Part shown: piece by piece, positions 45,811-57,365 of the stretch | How the letters are laid out: the number at the start of each line of letters is the position of its first letter | Position numbering within the stretch: the first letter of the stretch is position 1 | Assembly (NCBI GenBank): GCA_011033025.1 | Contig: WFMF01000593.1 | Location: 31,271 to 95,270, forward strand | Reading direction: 5' to 3' | Length of the DNA stretch: 64,000 nt | Origin: Beroe forskalii | Lineage: Eukaryota > Ctenophora > Nuda > Beroida > Beroidae | The notes under the pieces: generated by a model | What the model was told of the DNA's origin: nothing | The model's database searches: none | Seen by the model: the letters and a program-made list of their open reading frames with translations, nothing else | Translations under genes and position numbers: made by a program

Positions 45811-46334
45811 TACCTCGACACCGCCTTTCTACTTTGTCACTGCCTGACTACCTTTGCACCACCTTACACCACCATTTTCCTCGACACCACATTATAACCT
45901 TAACACCACCTTATTAGTATTACCTTGACACCGTCTTAATACATGGACACTGCCTTACTACCTTTGCACCTCCTTATTACCTTGACACCGCATATAAATA
46001 CAACCTCACTACCTTGACACCATCTTACAAGTACTACCTAGACGCCAAACAACTACTTTGACACCACCGAATAACGTTGACACCGCCTTACTACCTGGAC
46101 ACCGCCTTTCTTCTTTGACACAACTCTTTTACCTTACTATTTTGACACCGCCTATTACCTTGACATTGCCTTGCTGCCTTAACGCCACTTTCTTACTTTA
46201 CATCACCTGTTCCTTGACACCACATTTTGAACTTTACACCGCTTCACTACTTTTACACCGGCCTAACCACCTTGATACTGCCTTACAATCTTGACACCAC
46301 CTTACTACTTTGACTTGTCGCCTTACTGCAGCAA

Positions 46335-46511
46335 CAGGGGCGTAGCCAGGGGGGAGGCGACACAGGCGGCTGCCTCCCCCTTTTTGGACAGACGATATGA
46401 AAATGCTGTTCATTTTGATAAGATGAGAGCTTTGAGCCAACAAAATAAAACATAAAACAGGTTTTGAATATAGCTCGCCGCCTCCTTTTCAGAAATCTGG
46501 CTACGCCCCTG
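46335..46511. mobile_element. hAT-type miniature element, 177 bp
   Basis: The ends are CAGGGGCGTAGCCAGG and the inverted TGGCTACGCCCCTG. They are flanked by a perfect 8-bp duplication TGCAGCAA (46327-46334 and 46512-46519). Both the CAGGGGCG-type terminus and the 8-bp duplication are typical of hAT elements. It is too short for a transposase. The intact duplication points to a fairly recent insertion. Confidence 0.9.
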
Positions 46512-46639
46512 TGCAGCAACTTTGATATCATCTTAATACAATAATAACTTGAGAGTTGAGATTGATACCACCTTATGGCTAACTAGTTTACTACTTCCAC
46601 ACTGCATTTATACCTTGACGTCACTTTACAATCACAGCA

Positions 46640-47100
46640 CCGATTGAAAAACTGCGAAATAAAAAATTAAAAAACAATAAACAGTTACATACAAAAAATT
46701 ACGAAGAGAAAAATGATGAGATGTATGGGGTTGGGGTATGTATGCTTCATTTGGAAATAGGCAGCGAAGAGATAGTATGTATGTATGTGAGTTGAAAATG
46801 GTTAATTTTTGATGAGCTTATTGGGCTACGATTCATTCATACTTATTACTTTAGCGAAACCTTGTACATGACAAAAAACACCATTTTCAGATAGGTGAAG
46901 GTTTTGGTGGTCTAGTAGAAATCATTAACTCCACCATCGAAAATCACCACTCAAATTATCAACCTAACCATGACAGCAAGCAACTTGTCTTGCCACAGCT
47001 AGCTATGCAATGTTGCTTCCATTAACATTGATCTTTGACGTAAACCGATAGTATTAATTGGAAGGGATAATTTGGTTATTTCGCTGTACATGCCTATTAC
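46640..47100. other. Non-coding spacer
   Basis: AT-rich; a short (ATGT)n-like patch occurs near 46780. No gene recognised. Confidence 0.35.
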
Positions 47101-47460
47101 TCTATTAATAACCATTTTAACCGGCCCCTTGGACAAAACTTTTTCAAGCGGTTGCCAAACCAAGAAATAGCCTAGAAAACGAACTTATACTATATAAATT
47201 GCATCAAAACCCATATCCTGGTCTTATATCATGAATTAGGACATTATCTGTGCTCTATAATGACGGTAAAACGAGTTTAACCGTACATAAGCCATTATGC
47301 CAAGAAATAAAAGTTTCATCTGACCTTAATTAACTGGCCTTTAATTTAATTCGGCCCCACTCTAACCAGTCATTTTAACCGGCCCTTTGGACACAAATTT
47401 CTAAGCTGTTGTTGTCCTCAAGGGTCGGTTGAATAAGGACCAATAAGGTATTTCCAGCAG
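47101..47460. repeat. Dispersed repeat related to the 3.0-3.4 kb tandem unit
   Basis: TTTTAACCGGCCCCTTGGAC at about 47116 and TTTTAACCGGCCCTTTGGAC near 47370 are inverted relative to the GGGCCGGTTAAA words at 3075-3320. The right edge, GGTTGAATAAGGACCAATAAGGTA-like, parallels the edge at 3372-3396. The two loci share one repeat family. Confidence 0.6.
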
Positions 47461-48116
47461 ACAACGATTTCACGTATGGCAACAACAGCACCTTGCTGTT
47501 TCAGCACCTTAAGCATAATAGTATAGTGTTTTATAAGGACACAAGAATCAAACAATATTTGAGAAAATGCTATTATTATTAAACCACAAATTGCTGCATA
47601 AAGAATAACGATTATATGATAAACAGGAATCAAACAAAACTTGTGAATACGCAATCTATTCAGAACCATTTATAACAAAATGTAACAACTAACAATAGCA
47701 CTGTTTAAATCTGCAATCAGTTTAATGTGTTGAGAATGAGTTGTGACAATGGGAATGATTTGATGACACAATCAATACTCATCTGTGTTTAACTGAGAAG
47801 ACAAAGGGCAGCAGTCTGCCGGACAGGAGTAGAGGGAGGGGGCTTCTGGTCTGATATTTTGGAGAACATGACAATACGGCGGCGGCAGTGGGTCAATATT
47901 ATAGGGCTTAGGCACCAAACATGGCCCAAAATGGTCCACTGGATTTCCCTCTCGGGTCAGCCTGCAGCCATTACCTTAAAATCGTGCCTTCCAAACCATC
48001 AAGCCTGAACCCCTTTAAATAGGATTCATTAAACAATATGCAGCCAAATTACAAGTCAAATCATGGCACATAAGTCAAAAATTTTGAAATACCGGTAAAT
48101 TGTATCTTATTCGCAG
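47461..48116. other. Non-coding, nothing recognised
   Basis: No supported exon or repeat until the acceptor TTATTCGCAG at 48116. Confidence 0.4.
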
Positions 48117-48257
48117 TTCTCACTACTCAATGGAAGGTATTGCGGCTCTAGGAAGAAGAGGAAGCCAGCAGATGTTGTCTGTGTGAATAGTGGGACACAA
48201 ATTTATAATTTTGATAAGATCACGGCAACCAAAGGAACTAATACAGATTCGTCTATG
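48117..48257 (+). CDS. Candidate orphan exon
   Basis: 141 bases (47 codons) are open in phase 0 between the acceptor TCTTATTCGCAG and a strong donor ATG|GTAAGTAT. The encoded segment includes NGRYCGSRKKRKPADVV and SGTQIYNFDKITATKG. It could belong to the gene starting at 39562, but that would need an intermediate exon changing phase 1 to phase 0. Its product is unknown. Confidence 0.4.
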
Positions 48258-48304
48258 GTAAGTATATTGTATTTTCATCTAATATTTATATACTGAAATT
48301 ACCT

Positions 48305-48440
48305 TATCGGACAAAATTATCGCGGACATTACAGTCACGGTACGCTGAGAACCTCAGCGTGAATTTTAGTGTCCGTAAAAATTATGTCCGTGATACAACT
48401 GTCCGTGATTTTCAGGTCCGTGAAAATTAATTCCAGTACT
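48305..48440. repeat. Degenerate GTCCGTGA repeat with hairpin
   Basis: Five or so copies of GTCCGTGATA/AATTATC-type words surround a hairpin CGCTGAG..CTCAGCG near 48350. The origin is unknown. Confidence 0.5.
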
Positions 48441-49271
48441 TTCTCTTGAAATTTATCGGAAACAGACAAAAAATCCCTTCACGCGGACAAATAATAAAAT
48501 TCTTCAGGAAATCATGCATATTTTCATTTTCCTCTATTTTAGATATAAGATCATGTTTTCAAGTTTCAAGTCTCAATGAGATCTATGTCTCGTCATTAAT
48601 AGGTTAATAACTGAGATATGGAAAGGTACTGCATACAAATGGAAATAATAATACAGATCATTAGTCATAGTGGGGGTCAGACAACGTCTGACAATGATCC
48701 CCTTGCCTATGGAGCTGACACATCTTCACCTACATGTGAGGAGGGGTTCAAAATGATGACAGATTATGATACTGGGGGACTGAGGAATAACAGTATTTGA
48801 GCTTGCTGAAATAAGCAAAAACGTTGAAATTCTCACATATAGCAAGATACGATTAAATTTAAGATTGGATTTTTTTAAATATTCCTGTCAAGCTGCTGCT
48901 TCGAAAATTCCCGATCAAATTCTGTTATAAACCATGTCCTGAGATCATCATTTTTGGAAATTAAGGGTCGGAGGTTTGGTAGATGAAGACTTCAGCATGG
49001 GGGAGGGGTCAGCCAATGATGGTCACGTGACATCTGCATTTAGACCGGAGAGGGGGGGGGGGGCGGGGGGCTAGAAAATGGCAGAAAAAGGGACGACACG
49101 ATAATATGCAAGAGTATCAGTGATTGATCCCCAATAGCCAGCACATTCGGTTATGCCCAATGTTTTTAAAATAGAGCCAAATTAATAAACTACCAAATGA
49201 AGTTATCCTGAGAAGAAATACTTTCAAATTCAAAACTCACTGATTCGCACAACTCAAGAACTGACCCCCCC
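48441..49271. other. Non-coding; G-run and a GTCAGAC palindrome
   Basis: A perfect GTCAGACAACGTCTGAC palindrome lies at 48676-48692. A run of about 13 G, one C and 6 G lies at about 49051-49070 and could form a G-quadruplex. No gene was recognised. Confidence 0.45.
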
Positions 49272-49492
49272 TGTTAGAGAGGAAAATTGTGACGTAGTTA
49301 TAGTATAAGTAATTCACGCACAGCTTGCGCTGCATGACATCGCAACGCTATTTATTTTAAAGATAAACGCGTGGCTTCTTAAAATGTAACGCAAATCATG
49401 CTGTGAGTAGTTTTAGTTTCAACTTTCTTCAATTACGAGTTTACATCGCCTCTCTGAAAATTGCTCCTATAAACCTAAAGTGCCACTTAACA
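49272..49492 (+). mobile_element. Possible 5' LTR of a Gypsy-like retrotransposon
   Basis: The segment starts TGTTAGAGAGG and ends CCACTTAACA, giving the TG...CA and TGTTA/TAACA inverted ends expected of an LTR. Five bases later TGGCGCGAAC could start a primer-binding site, since many begin TGGCG. A TATTTATTTTAAAG stretch could serve as TATA. The matching 3' LTR is not in the window, so the call rests on these signals and on the gag that follows. Confidence 0.45.
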
Positions 49493-49789
49493 TAAAGTGG
49501 CGCGAACTTTCGAAGTTAATAATTACCTGTAAATACTAAAAGCAGAATCTGCATTAGAGTTTATGATATAAGTCTATATACCAGAAGCTGGTATTGAAAC
49601 AAGATATAATATTCGAGTTGATACTGAATTTGAATCAAATTCAGAATTAATTATAACTGTTATAGCAATTATTCATCCTCACGTAGATTTGTATCGGTAG
49701 TTGTCGGTAATAGTAAGTTGTATATACTACTATTATAACCGAGTGGCGAGTTGTATTGAATTTGAAAAGTTGAAAATACATAACTGAAA

Positions 49790-50308
49790 ATGGCACACGT
49801 TGCAGTACCAGGTGACGGTCAGATTGCACAGCAGCACCGGATTACACAAATTGCGAAATCGCCCGAGTTGTATAAAATGAAAAGTAATTTCCCAAGTTGG
49901 CTAAAACAATTTAGAAATTACGTAGAATTGTTAAATGTGCCAGCTAATAATCTGTATCGTACTTTCATGTCCTTTATGGATGATGAGGCGTTTGGAGTTA
50001 TCGAAGGTTTGAATTTAACAAATGATCAGAGAAATGCTTTGTTTGATAATGCCACGCTTACTATTATCAAAACAGGTATCAAAAGTCGTCAGGGCGAGAG
50101 AGTTCCTGCTGAGTTTATGTTACAATTTAGAAAGCAACATGAAGGTGAAAGTATCGAAAAATATGCTGGAGAGCTAGAGAAAATTGCGCTGGAGGCTTTC
50201 CCTAATGACCAGAATATACGGCAGAATAGACAGCTCATCCAGAGTTTTTTAATGGGAGTTAGGAATGATGAGTTGGGTATTAAATTATTAGAGAATTTCG
50301 ACAACTGA
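49790..50308 (+). CDS. Gag-like protein of an LTR retrotransposon, truncated
   Basis: 172 residues from ATG 49790. FPSWLKQFRNYVELLNV, then RKQHEGESIEKYAGELEKIA and RQLIQSFLMGVRNDELG, follow the capsid-type 'retrotransposon gag' pattern of Ty3/Gypsy elements, which builds the particle around element RNA. The frame stops after LLENFDN, probably by a frameshift, and gag-like sequence seems to continue beyond. No protease or pol is visible before or after the gap. Confidence 0.7.
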   Translation: MAHVAVPGDGQIAQQHRITQIAKSPELYKMKSNFPSWLKQFRNYVELLNVPANNLYRTFMSFMDDEAFGVIEGLNLTNDQRNALFDNATLTIIKTGIKSRQGERVPAEFMLQFRKQHEGESIEKYAGELEKIALEAFPNDQNIRQNRQLIQSFLMGVRNDELGIKLLENFDN

Positions 50309-50685
50309 TGCTGTAAATGCCGCAGCACGACACTGTAAAGCACTACAAACGCGTCGATATATCAAAAAGAGAGTGAACCGCAAGTGCTAGAAGGTTTATC
50401 AAGTTACGTGCAGAAACTGCGCGGCTGAGATAACTGATGAGTCGCACGTTATGGATAAGGTAAACAATGTGCATCAGAACTTGCAAAGTAAACCCAACAA
50501 TGTTGTGAAAAATCCTGTTATAATACCCCAAATGTACAGTATTCTAATTCACCACAAGTACCAGTCCCACAACATCAGTATCCTATGCAGCAAGGTTATA
50601 GCATGCAAATGAATACTGTTCCAAATGTACAACAGGCATATTATCCAATTCCAAGCGCAAATGTACCGTATTTGAATGTATTCAA
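50309..50685 (+). pseudogene. Broken downstream part of gag
   Basis: After the stop, segments in shifting frames continue, including a Gln/Pro/Tyr-rich part (PVPQHQYPMQQGYSMQMN) close to the gap. Several stops and at least one shift interrupt it. It looks like the decayed C-terminal tail of the same gag, cut by the assembly gap. Confidence 0.5.
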
Positions 50686-50785
50686 NNNNNNNNNNNNNNN
50701 NNNNNNNNNNNNNNNNNNNNNNNNNNNNNNNNNNNNNNNNNNNNNNNNNNNNNNNNNNNNNNNNNNNNNNNNNNNNNNNNNNNNN
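50686..50785. other. Scaffold gap (100 N)
   Basis: Exactly 100 N. It interrupts the LTR retrotransposon, so pol and the 3' LTR may be missing from the assembly rather than from the genome. Confidence 0.95.
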
Positions 50786-51150
50786 ATCAATTGAAATGAT
50801 TATTAGAACAGTTGTATGTATAATAACAGATCAGTACAATGAAATTACTACCAGACATACCTTCTACAGTTATCAAAAGAAAATCCCTTTGGGATTTCTG
50901 TTTCTTTTAGCATATTATCTATAGCTACAGATGCCATAATCCTGGAAATGATGGAGATCATAAAGACAGAATCTTAAATTCTGAAATTAATAAATTGATT
51001 AATTGATAAATTGATTATTTCTCATGATGTAAAGTGTGTCAAAACACAATTTGAAATATAAATCTCTAAAATTCTGAAACTATCAGTAGATTAACATGGT
51101 ACTAGTGTGAAATCAAAAGATTCATTCCATTCAATATAAACAGTAAATTT
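50786..51150. other. AT-rich non-coding sequence after the gap
   Basis: No pol-like frame is visible. Short repeats of AATTGATTAATTGATAAATT type near 50990. Nothing else. Confidence 0.45.
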
Positions 51151-51397
51151 ATTATTTGGTTTAAAGTACACTCATATTTTGTTATTGGTTTTAGGTTATG
51201 TAGGTGGTCAATGTAGGTGGTTAATTAATTAATTAATTAGTTCTCATTTAATAAAGTGTCATATTCATTAACCACCTACTTTAACCACCTACATAACCTA
51301 AAAACAATAACAAAATATGAGTGTACTTTAAACCAAATAATACTAGGTGGTTAATGAATATAACACACTTTATTATGAGAACTAATTAATTAATTAA
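51151..51397. repeat. Foldback element with two overlapping inverted pairs
   Basis: ATTATTTGGTTTAAAGTACA (51151) pairs with its complement ending at about 51341. AATTAATTAGTTCTCAT, running into TTCATTAACCACCT, pairs with 51345-51396. Both pairs share the AGGTGGTTAA/TTAACCACCT word. Alternative cruciforms are possible. No ORF. Confidence 0.75.
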
Positions 51398-51524
51398 TTG
51401 AGCTTCATTCAGTATCTATTAAAAATAATTTTCTATCACACAGCCCTTCTACAAGTCATCATACATCTATACTTCACAGATTTCATATTGACAGTGTTCA
51501 GTCAATTCACTGCCGGGGGGTGTC

Positions 51525-52050
51525 ACTGTCCCAATTGTCCCAAACTCAAGAAAAAGTGGATTGGGACAATTGGGACAAATGGGGCAGTAAAAATAGAATA
51601 AATTGGACTCAAAAAAGTGAATGTGGACTGGGACAAATGCGACATTTGGGACAAATGGGAAAGAGAAAATGGAACAAAAGGGACTCAAAAAAGTGAATGC
51701 AGACTGGGACAAATGGGACATTTGGGACAATTGGGACAAAAGTGACAGAGACAACTGGAGCTCAAATAGCTGTGTTTTTTATAGGGACGTGGGAACACTT
51801 AACCACTGCAAACAAACACAACCAAAATATGTATTTAGTATAGTAGTATGAATATAACTTTCAATTTCATGTTAATATTCAATAATCATGTTAATGATAG
51901 AAAAACTTGTATCAATGTAAAAATAGAAAATGACTGATTTTTTCAACTTTTCCGTTTGTCCCAATTCTCCCAGTTGTCCCAATTGTCCCAAAAACCAGTC
52001 CCAAACTCAAAAAAGTAAATTGGGACAGGGACAATTGGGACACTGAAACT
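51525..52050. repeat. Degenerate (TGGGACAAT)n repeat, both orientations
   Basis: Words TGGGACAATTGGGACAAATG and GTCCCAATTGTCCC alternate at 51525-51750 and again at about 51955-52045, with AACTCAAAAAAGTGAAT phrases between them. The two parts are in opposite orientation around a single-copy centre, another foldback arrangement. Confidence 0.7.
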
Positions 52051-52204
52051 CCCCCCACTGCCTCTGTCATGATTTCCTTTGTGTTTGTCACCAAATTGAT
52101 CAACCCCACAGTTGATCTGATGTTGAGAATATCAGATTTAAATGCCTAACTGGTATATTTACTTATTTGGTACAACATGTATGTGCACATGGATTGATTG
52201 AAAG

Positions 52205-52276
52205 ATCTGTTGAATGTGCAAATTACAGTACATGCATTGTAATTACAGTACATGCACTGTAATTAAAGTACATGCA
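52205..52276 (+). repeat. Short tandem array (GTACATGCATTGTAATTACA)n
   Basis: About three units of 20-21 bp precede the foldback element, and one more unit follows it at 54374. The element interrupts a unit, which lets the target duplication be read. Confidence 0.75.
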
Positions 52277-54373
52277 GGCAAAATGGTACCACAGGAACAC
52301 GACAAAAATTAGCCTCCATTAGCCTCCATTAGCCTGAGTGGAGGCTGAGTGGAGCCTAAGTGGAGCCTAAGTGGAGGCTAATTTCAAAAATTAGCCTCCA
52401 CGGAGGCTAGTGGAGGCATGAGGCTAATTTTCGAAAAATAGCCTCCACTATGGAGGCTATATTAGCCTCCACTAGCCTCCACTAGGCTCCACTGGCCTCC
52501 CTCAGCCTCCCTCAGCCTCCAGCCTCCATGGGCTAAATTTTAGTTTAGCCTCCACTAGCCTCCACTCAAGATTTAGCCTCCATTAGCCTCCACGGGAAAT
52601 TTAAAGTCATTTTTGGATTCTATGGAAGCTATTTTTGACAGTGCTAGTGGAGGCTATTGCCTCCAAATGGAGGCTAAAATCATGAAAAACACAGATAATA
52701 TGCTAGCCTCCACAAAATTAAATTTATGTCATGTTTTTACTAAAAGAGTACATTTTGTAACATAGACCAAAGTCTAGTATTAGGCACCACTAGGCCTCCA
52801 CTAGAATCCACTCAGGCTCCACTAGGCTTCACTCAGCCTCCACTAGGCTCCACTCAGCCTCCACCAGGCTCCACTCAGCCTCCACTAGGCTCCATTCAGC
52901 CTCCAATAGGCTCCATTCAGCCTCCACTAGCCTCCATGCAGCCTCCACTCAGCCTCCATTAGCCTCCACTCAGCCTCCACTAGGCTCCACTCAGCCTCCA
53001 CTAGGCTCCACTAGGCTCCACTAGCCTCCACTGGGCTAGTGGGCTGAAGTGGAGCCTGAGTGGAAGGAGCCTAGTGGAGGCTGAGTGGAGCCTAGTGGAG
53101 GCTGAATGTTTTCCAGTGGAGGCTCAGTGGGAAACAGTGGAGGCTGGTGGAATTGAATGGAGCCTAGTGAGGCTAAGTGAGCCTAGTGGAGGCTGAATGA
53201 GCCTAGTGGAGGCTGGTGGTTTTGTGGATCTAGTGGAGCCTAGTGGTGGCCAGTGGAGCCTGGAGGCCCCTGAGGTGGAGCCTAGTGGAGGCTGAGTGGA
53301 GCCTAGCGGAGGCTAGTGGAGCCTATTGGATCCTAGTGGAGGGCTAGTGGAGCCTAGTGGTGGCCAGTGGAGCCTAGTGGAGGCTGAGGTGGAGCCTAGT
53401 GGAGGCTAGTGGGGCCTGAGTGGGCTTGGGTGGAGGCTGGTGGAGCCTAGTGGAGGCTAAGTGGAGGCTAGTGGAGGCTGAGTGGAGCCTAGTGGGCTGA
53501 GTGGAGCCTAGTGGAGGCTGAATGGATCCTGGTGGAGGCTAGTGGAGCCTGGATCCTAGTGGAGGCTAGTGGAGGCTAGTGGAGCCTAGTTGTGGCCAGT
53601 GGAGCCTAGTGGAGGCTGAGTGGAGCCTAGTGGAGGCTAGTGGGGCCTGAGTGGAGCCTAGTGGAGGCTGAGTGGAGCCTAGTGGAGGCTAAGTGGAGGC
53701 TGAGTGGTGCCTAGTGGAGGCTGAGTGGAGCCTAATGGAGGCTGAGTGGAGCCTATTGGAGGCTGAGTGGAGCCTAGTGGTAGCTGTGTGGAGCCTAGTG
53801 GAGGCTGAGTGGAGCCTAGTGGAAGCTGTGTGAAAGTTTGAAGCTATATATTGTTTTTCACATTAGTACACATAAATCACCATTTTCAGCAAGAAATTTG
53901 TGTTTTGTAGGCTTATTGATTTAGGCTCCACTCAGCCTCCACTTAGCCTCCACTCAGCCTCCATCAGCCTCCATTAGCCTCCATATGGAGGCTTTAGCCT
54001 CCACAAAAATGACTTTTTAAATTTCTGTGGAGGCTAATGGAGGCTAATTCTTGAGTGGAGGCTAGTGGAGGCTAAACCAAAAATTTAGCCTCCATGGAGG
54101 CTGAGTGGAGGCTGAGTGGAGGCTGAGTGGAGGCTGAGTGGAGGCTGAGTGGAGGCTAGTGGAGGCTAATGGAGGCTAGTGGAGGCTAATATAGCCTCCA
54201 TAGTGGAGGCTATTTTTCCAAAAATTAGCCTCATGCCTCCCACTAGCCTCCGTGGAGGCTATAATTTTGAAATTAGCCTCCACTGGCCACTCAGCCTCCA
54301 CTCAGCCTCCATAGAGGCTAATGGAGGCTAATGGAGGCTAATTTTTGTCGTGTTCCTGTGGTACCATTTTGCC
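52277..54373. mobile_element. Mutator-like foldback element of GAGGCTAGTGGAGCC repeats
   Basis: The termini are perfect inverted repeats beginning GGCAAAATGGTACCACAGGA and continuing through ACACGACAAAAATTAGCCTC at 52277, with the complement ending at 54373. They are flanked by a perfect 9-bp duplication GTACATGCA (52268-52276 and 54374-54382). A 9-bp duplication is typical of Mutator-like elements. The interior of about 2.1 kb is almost wholly TAGTGGAGGCTGAGTGGAGC-type units, one orientation on the left and the other on the right. No transposase, so non-autonomous. Confidence 0.85.
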
Positions 54374-55365
54374 GTACATGCATTGTAATTACATTATTAT
54401 TATTATTATTAAATCAGAATAGTACAAGTACTATCGAACCTCTACACGTAGGCATAACATTCACTTGATAAGATTGTAATATCTATCATTGAGATTTATC
54501 TAATGCTAAATTAGTTATCTTGGGAATCATTTATGAAAATAAACTGTAGGACCCTCTTAAAACAATAATCAATACAATAGAATGGGACATTCCTAGTGAA
54601 GCACACATAAATTATACTAAATAAATTAAGTTAAATAAATTAATAAATTAAAAAGTTAAGTATTGCTGCTGTCATCAAAAACCTATGACTGTAATTAAGA
54701 AATTAATTATTCAATTCAATTCGATTCAGTTCACTTCAATTTAGTTCAATTCTATTCAATTAAGTTCAATTCAATTAAATTCAATTCACTTAAACATAAA
54801 TTTCAACATGTCAAGCAATTATGGAGTGGCCCAACTACAAGGATACATATAAAACTAACAGATCCTGTTTTCCGCATGTCCCATAGTACTAAAGTTACTT
54901 AGTTTTTCAGGACGCATTTGTTTTGGAGGTGCCGACTCCAGCCACATTTTCAAACATTATAAACCTGCAGGTCCTACACAGGAGAGTCAAATATACATAG
55001 AATTCCAGAACATAAAATTCAAATATACATAAAGTTCAGAATATATTCTGACTACAGTAAAAACATTTGAGTCCATGGAATTATTCAAAACTTGGAGAAG
55101 AAGCTTTGTATTTCTGATTAGTCCTAAAACATGCTGACCTGGATAATGAGAAAGCTGCCTATTTCCAATTCGTCCATAAAAAGATAGGAATGCATAAACA
55201 CACGACTTTTTTATGGCTCTTCATTTTCAATTTATCCTGCAAGAGGTCTTTCCTTGAAATTGGAGCGTTCTTTAAGTGTTAGCAACATTAAGGGGCCAGA
55301 TCAGTCATAATTCATAGGGTTTTTTGCCAAAATTATCAGATCATTGGTCTGATATTTTCAACTTA

Positions 55366-57360
55366 TTAAGGAGTTGCTACACGGCAGTATTGTTGAGATG
55401 GTTGCTGTGATTCCAAGAATTGATGTTGTGACATTAAGAATTTGACTCTTTTGATGAACTGCAGATGTATGTCTGGATTTTGAGGAGCAACTATGTCCCT
55501 AATGAGACTGAATGGTGTGATGTCTTTAGTGCCACTGCTATTTAGTGCTGTTATGAAGGATTCAAAATGTTTCATCCTTCAACTCTTCACAAGCTACTAA
55601 CTGATGATAGCCATTGTCTTGACTCAACTTACAAAATGGGCATGTGTTCTGTTTAGGGTCATTTGTTATTGCTGCCTTGGAATGTCCAAAAATGAGGGAG
55701 TTAGTGTATGTAGTCTAATAAAAGCTGTCCTCTTCTTTAGTTGTACTGTAATCAAACAAGTGGTGTCTATTCATAGCCATATTCTCTTGAAGAATGTATG
55801 ATGCTACTTCACTGCAAATATATGAAGATTCTGAATACGATCCATTGTTTGTGGATTTCCCTCAATAATGTCTTGAAGCCACATTTTCTGTTGATAGGCT
55901 TTTATTTCTGTCAGAGTGTATGTTGTACTGATACTATTTTGAGACATCATATCAAAAAGATTCAATGATCTGAACTTGGTAACAATTTGACTGTTTTGCT
56001 TCTGAATGAGAAATTTCTTGATAGCAAGAAGTTGGGGGAAGAATTCTTTGTAAAGTGTTCCTTCAACCTGTGCAAGAGTTGAAGTGATGAAATCTTTGTC
56101 AGAAAGTGCTTTGCAGAAGAATTTTACAGTGAGCATTTCTAGCTGTAAAGAGAGTGGAGGCAGTTCAACAGACATTTCAACTAGATCTCTGTAAGGGTTT
56201 AAGGTGGCTCCTGAGACTTTCATTATAACTTTGTTCCAGAATGTTTTGTATAAGTCCAGATTGGCCCCAAGCCATAGGGGGGAGGCATAATGTAGCTTTG
56301 TCAGGATGACTGTCTTAAGCAGTAGACAAAGGCTTTTCACATTTAATCCATGATTTCGGTTTGTTGATTTAGTGATAAGTCCCCACTTTCTGTTGCATTC
56401 TTTTAGCTTTTGTTCAGCATGCTGTTTAAAGCTGAGATCTTCATCTATGATTATCCCAAGAACTCTTGAAGCTTTCACATATCGTATTTCATTGGTATCA
56501 ACTGTGAGCCTAGGTATGTGGTTCTGACCATGTGGAAGTGCATTTTTCAGTACCATAGCTTCTGTTTTATTGATATCACAGTTAATTACAAGTTTGTTCT
56601 TCTTGCACCATTTAGTGAGATGGTCACAGACTTTTTGGGCCATGCTGTGGCATTTTTCTAGTGTGTCATGGGATATGAGAATAGTGCCATCATCAGCAAA
56701 TTTAAAACAGCTTATCCACTCCCCTTGATAGTAGATGGAGATCTATGGTCATGTCAGTGACATAGAGCAGGAACAGAAATGGGAAAGAACTGATCCCTGA
56801 GGTAGGCCAAGATTGAGCATATACAGATCTATCCCTGTGTAGTTATTGACAGTGAGATATATCTTTCTGTTTTGTTAGGAAATTATTCAAAAGTCTCAGC
56901 ATTTTCCCCAAATTCCAAATTTGCTTAGCTTGACAATTAATGATGGGAATGGACAGGAGTCAAACGCTTTTTCCAAAGTCAATAGACAATGCAATGGCTA
57001 CAAGTTTCTGTCTCTTTATTTCTTTTAGATTAGCAAGGAGCCTAAAGAGATATCTAGTGGTTGAACGTCCATTTGTGAAACCCTCTTGATCATCATCTAT
57101 GTTCTTTTTCGAAAATGATAAAAAGTTCCTCAGGCGGCTATCCAATATTCTCTCAGATATCTTTAATATACGAGCAGATACTTATTGAGTCGATATGAAC
57201 TAGGTTTATGTAATTTGGTTTGCCTTCTTTCCTTATAAATCTGACATTGGCTTTGTTCCAGATCAGTACCAGTTTTCGTATTGGTTAGATAAGGCATACC
57301 AAAAACTTGGATGGCTGATTTTCCTAGATGTCTCCGGTATACATGGGTGCAAACCATCTA
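55366..57360 (-). pseudogene. LINE ORF2 reverse transcriptase and C-terminus, several frameshifts
   Basis: Recognisable pieces in order: DGLHPCI and IWNKANVRFIRKEGKPNY (frame broken), QEGFTNGRSTTRYL and VAIALSIDF (motif before the catalytic site), GLPQGSVLS, KFADDGTILI (catalytic FADD), then a 279-residue frame (55804-56643) with NKTEAMVLKN, SRVLGIIIDEDLSFKQH and LHYASPLWLGAN, and finally the CPFCKLSQDN tail. Frames change at least four times, so no full-length enzyme can be made. Confidence 0.8.
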
Positions 57361-57365
57361 CCTTA

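Larger units (their letters stand above)
45105..46630. repeat. Degenerate CTTGACACCACCTTACTAC repeat, split by two elements
   Basis: Diverged units of roughly 18-19 bp (TACCTTGACACCACCTTA and variants) run on both sides of the element at 45148-45810 and on both sides of the one at 46335-46511. Frames here are short and repeat-like. Confidence 0.8.
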
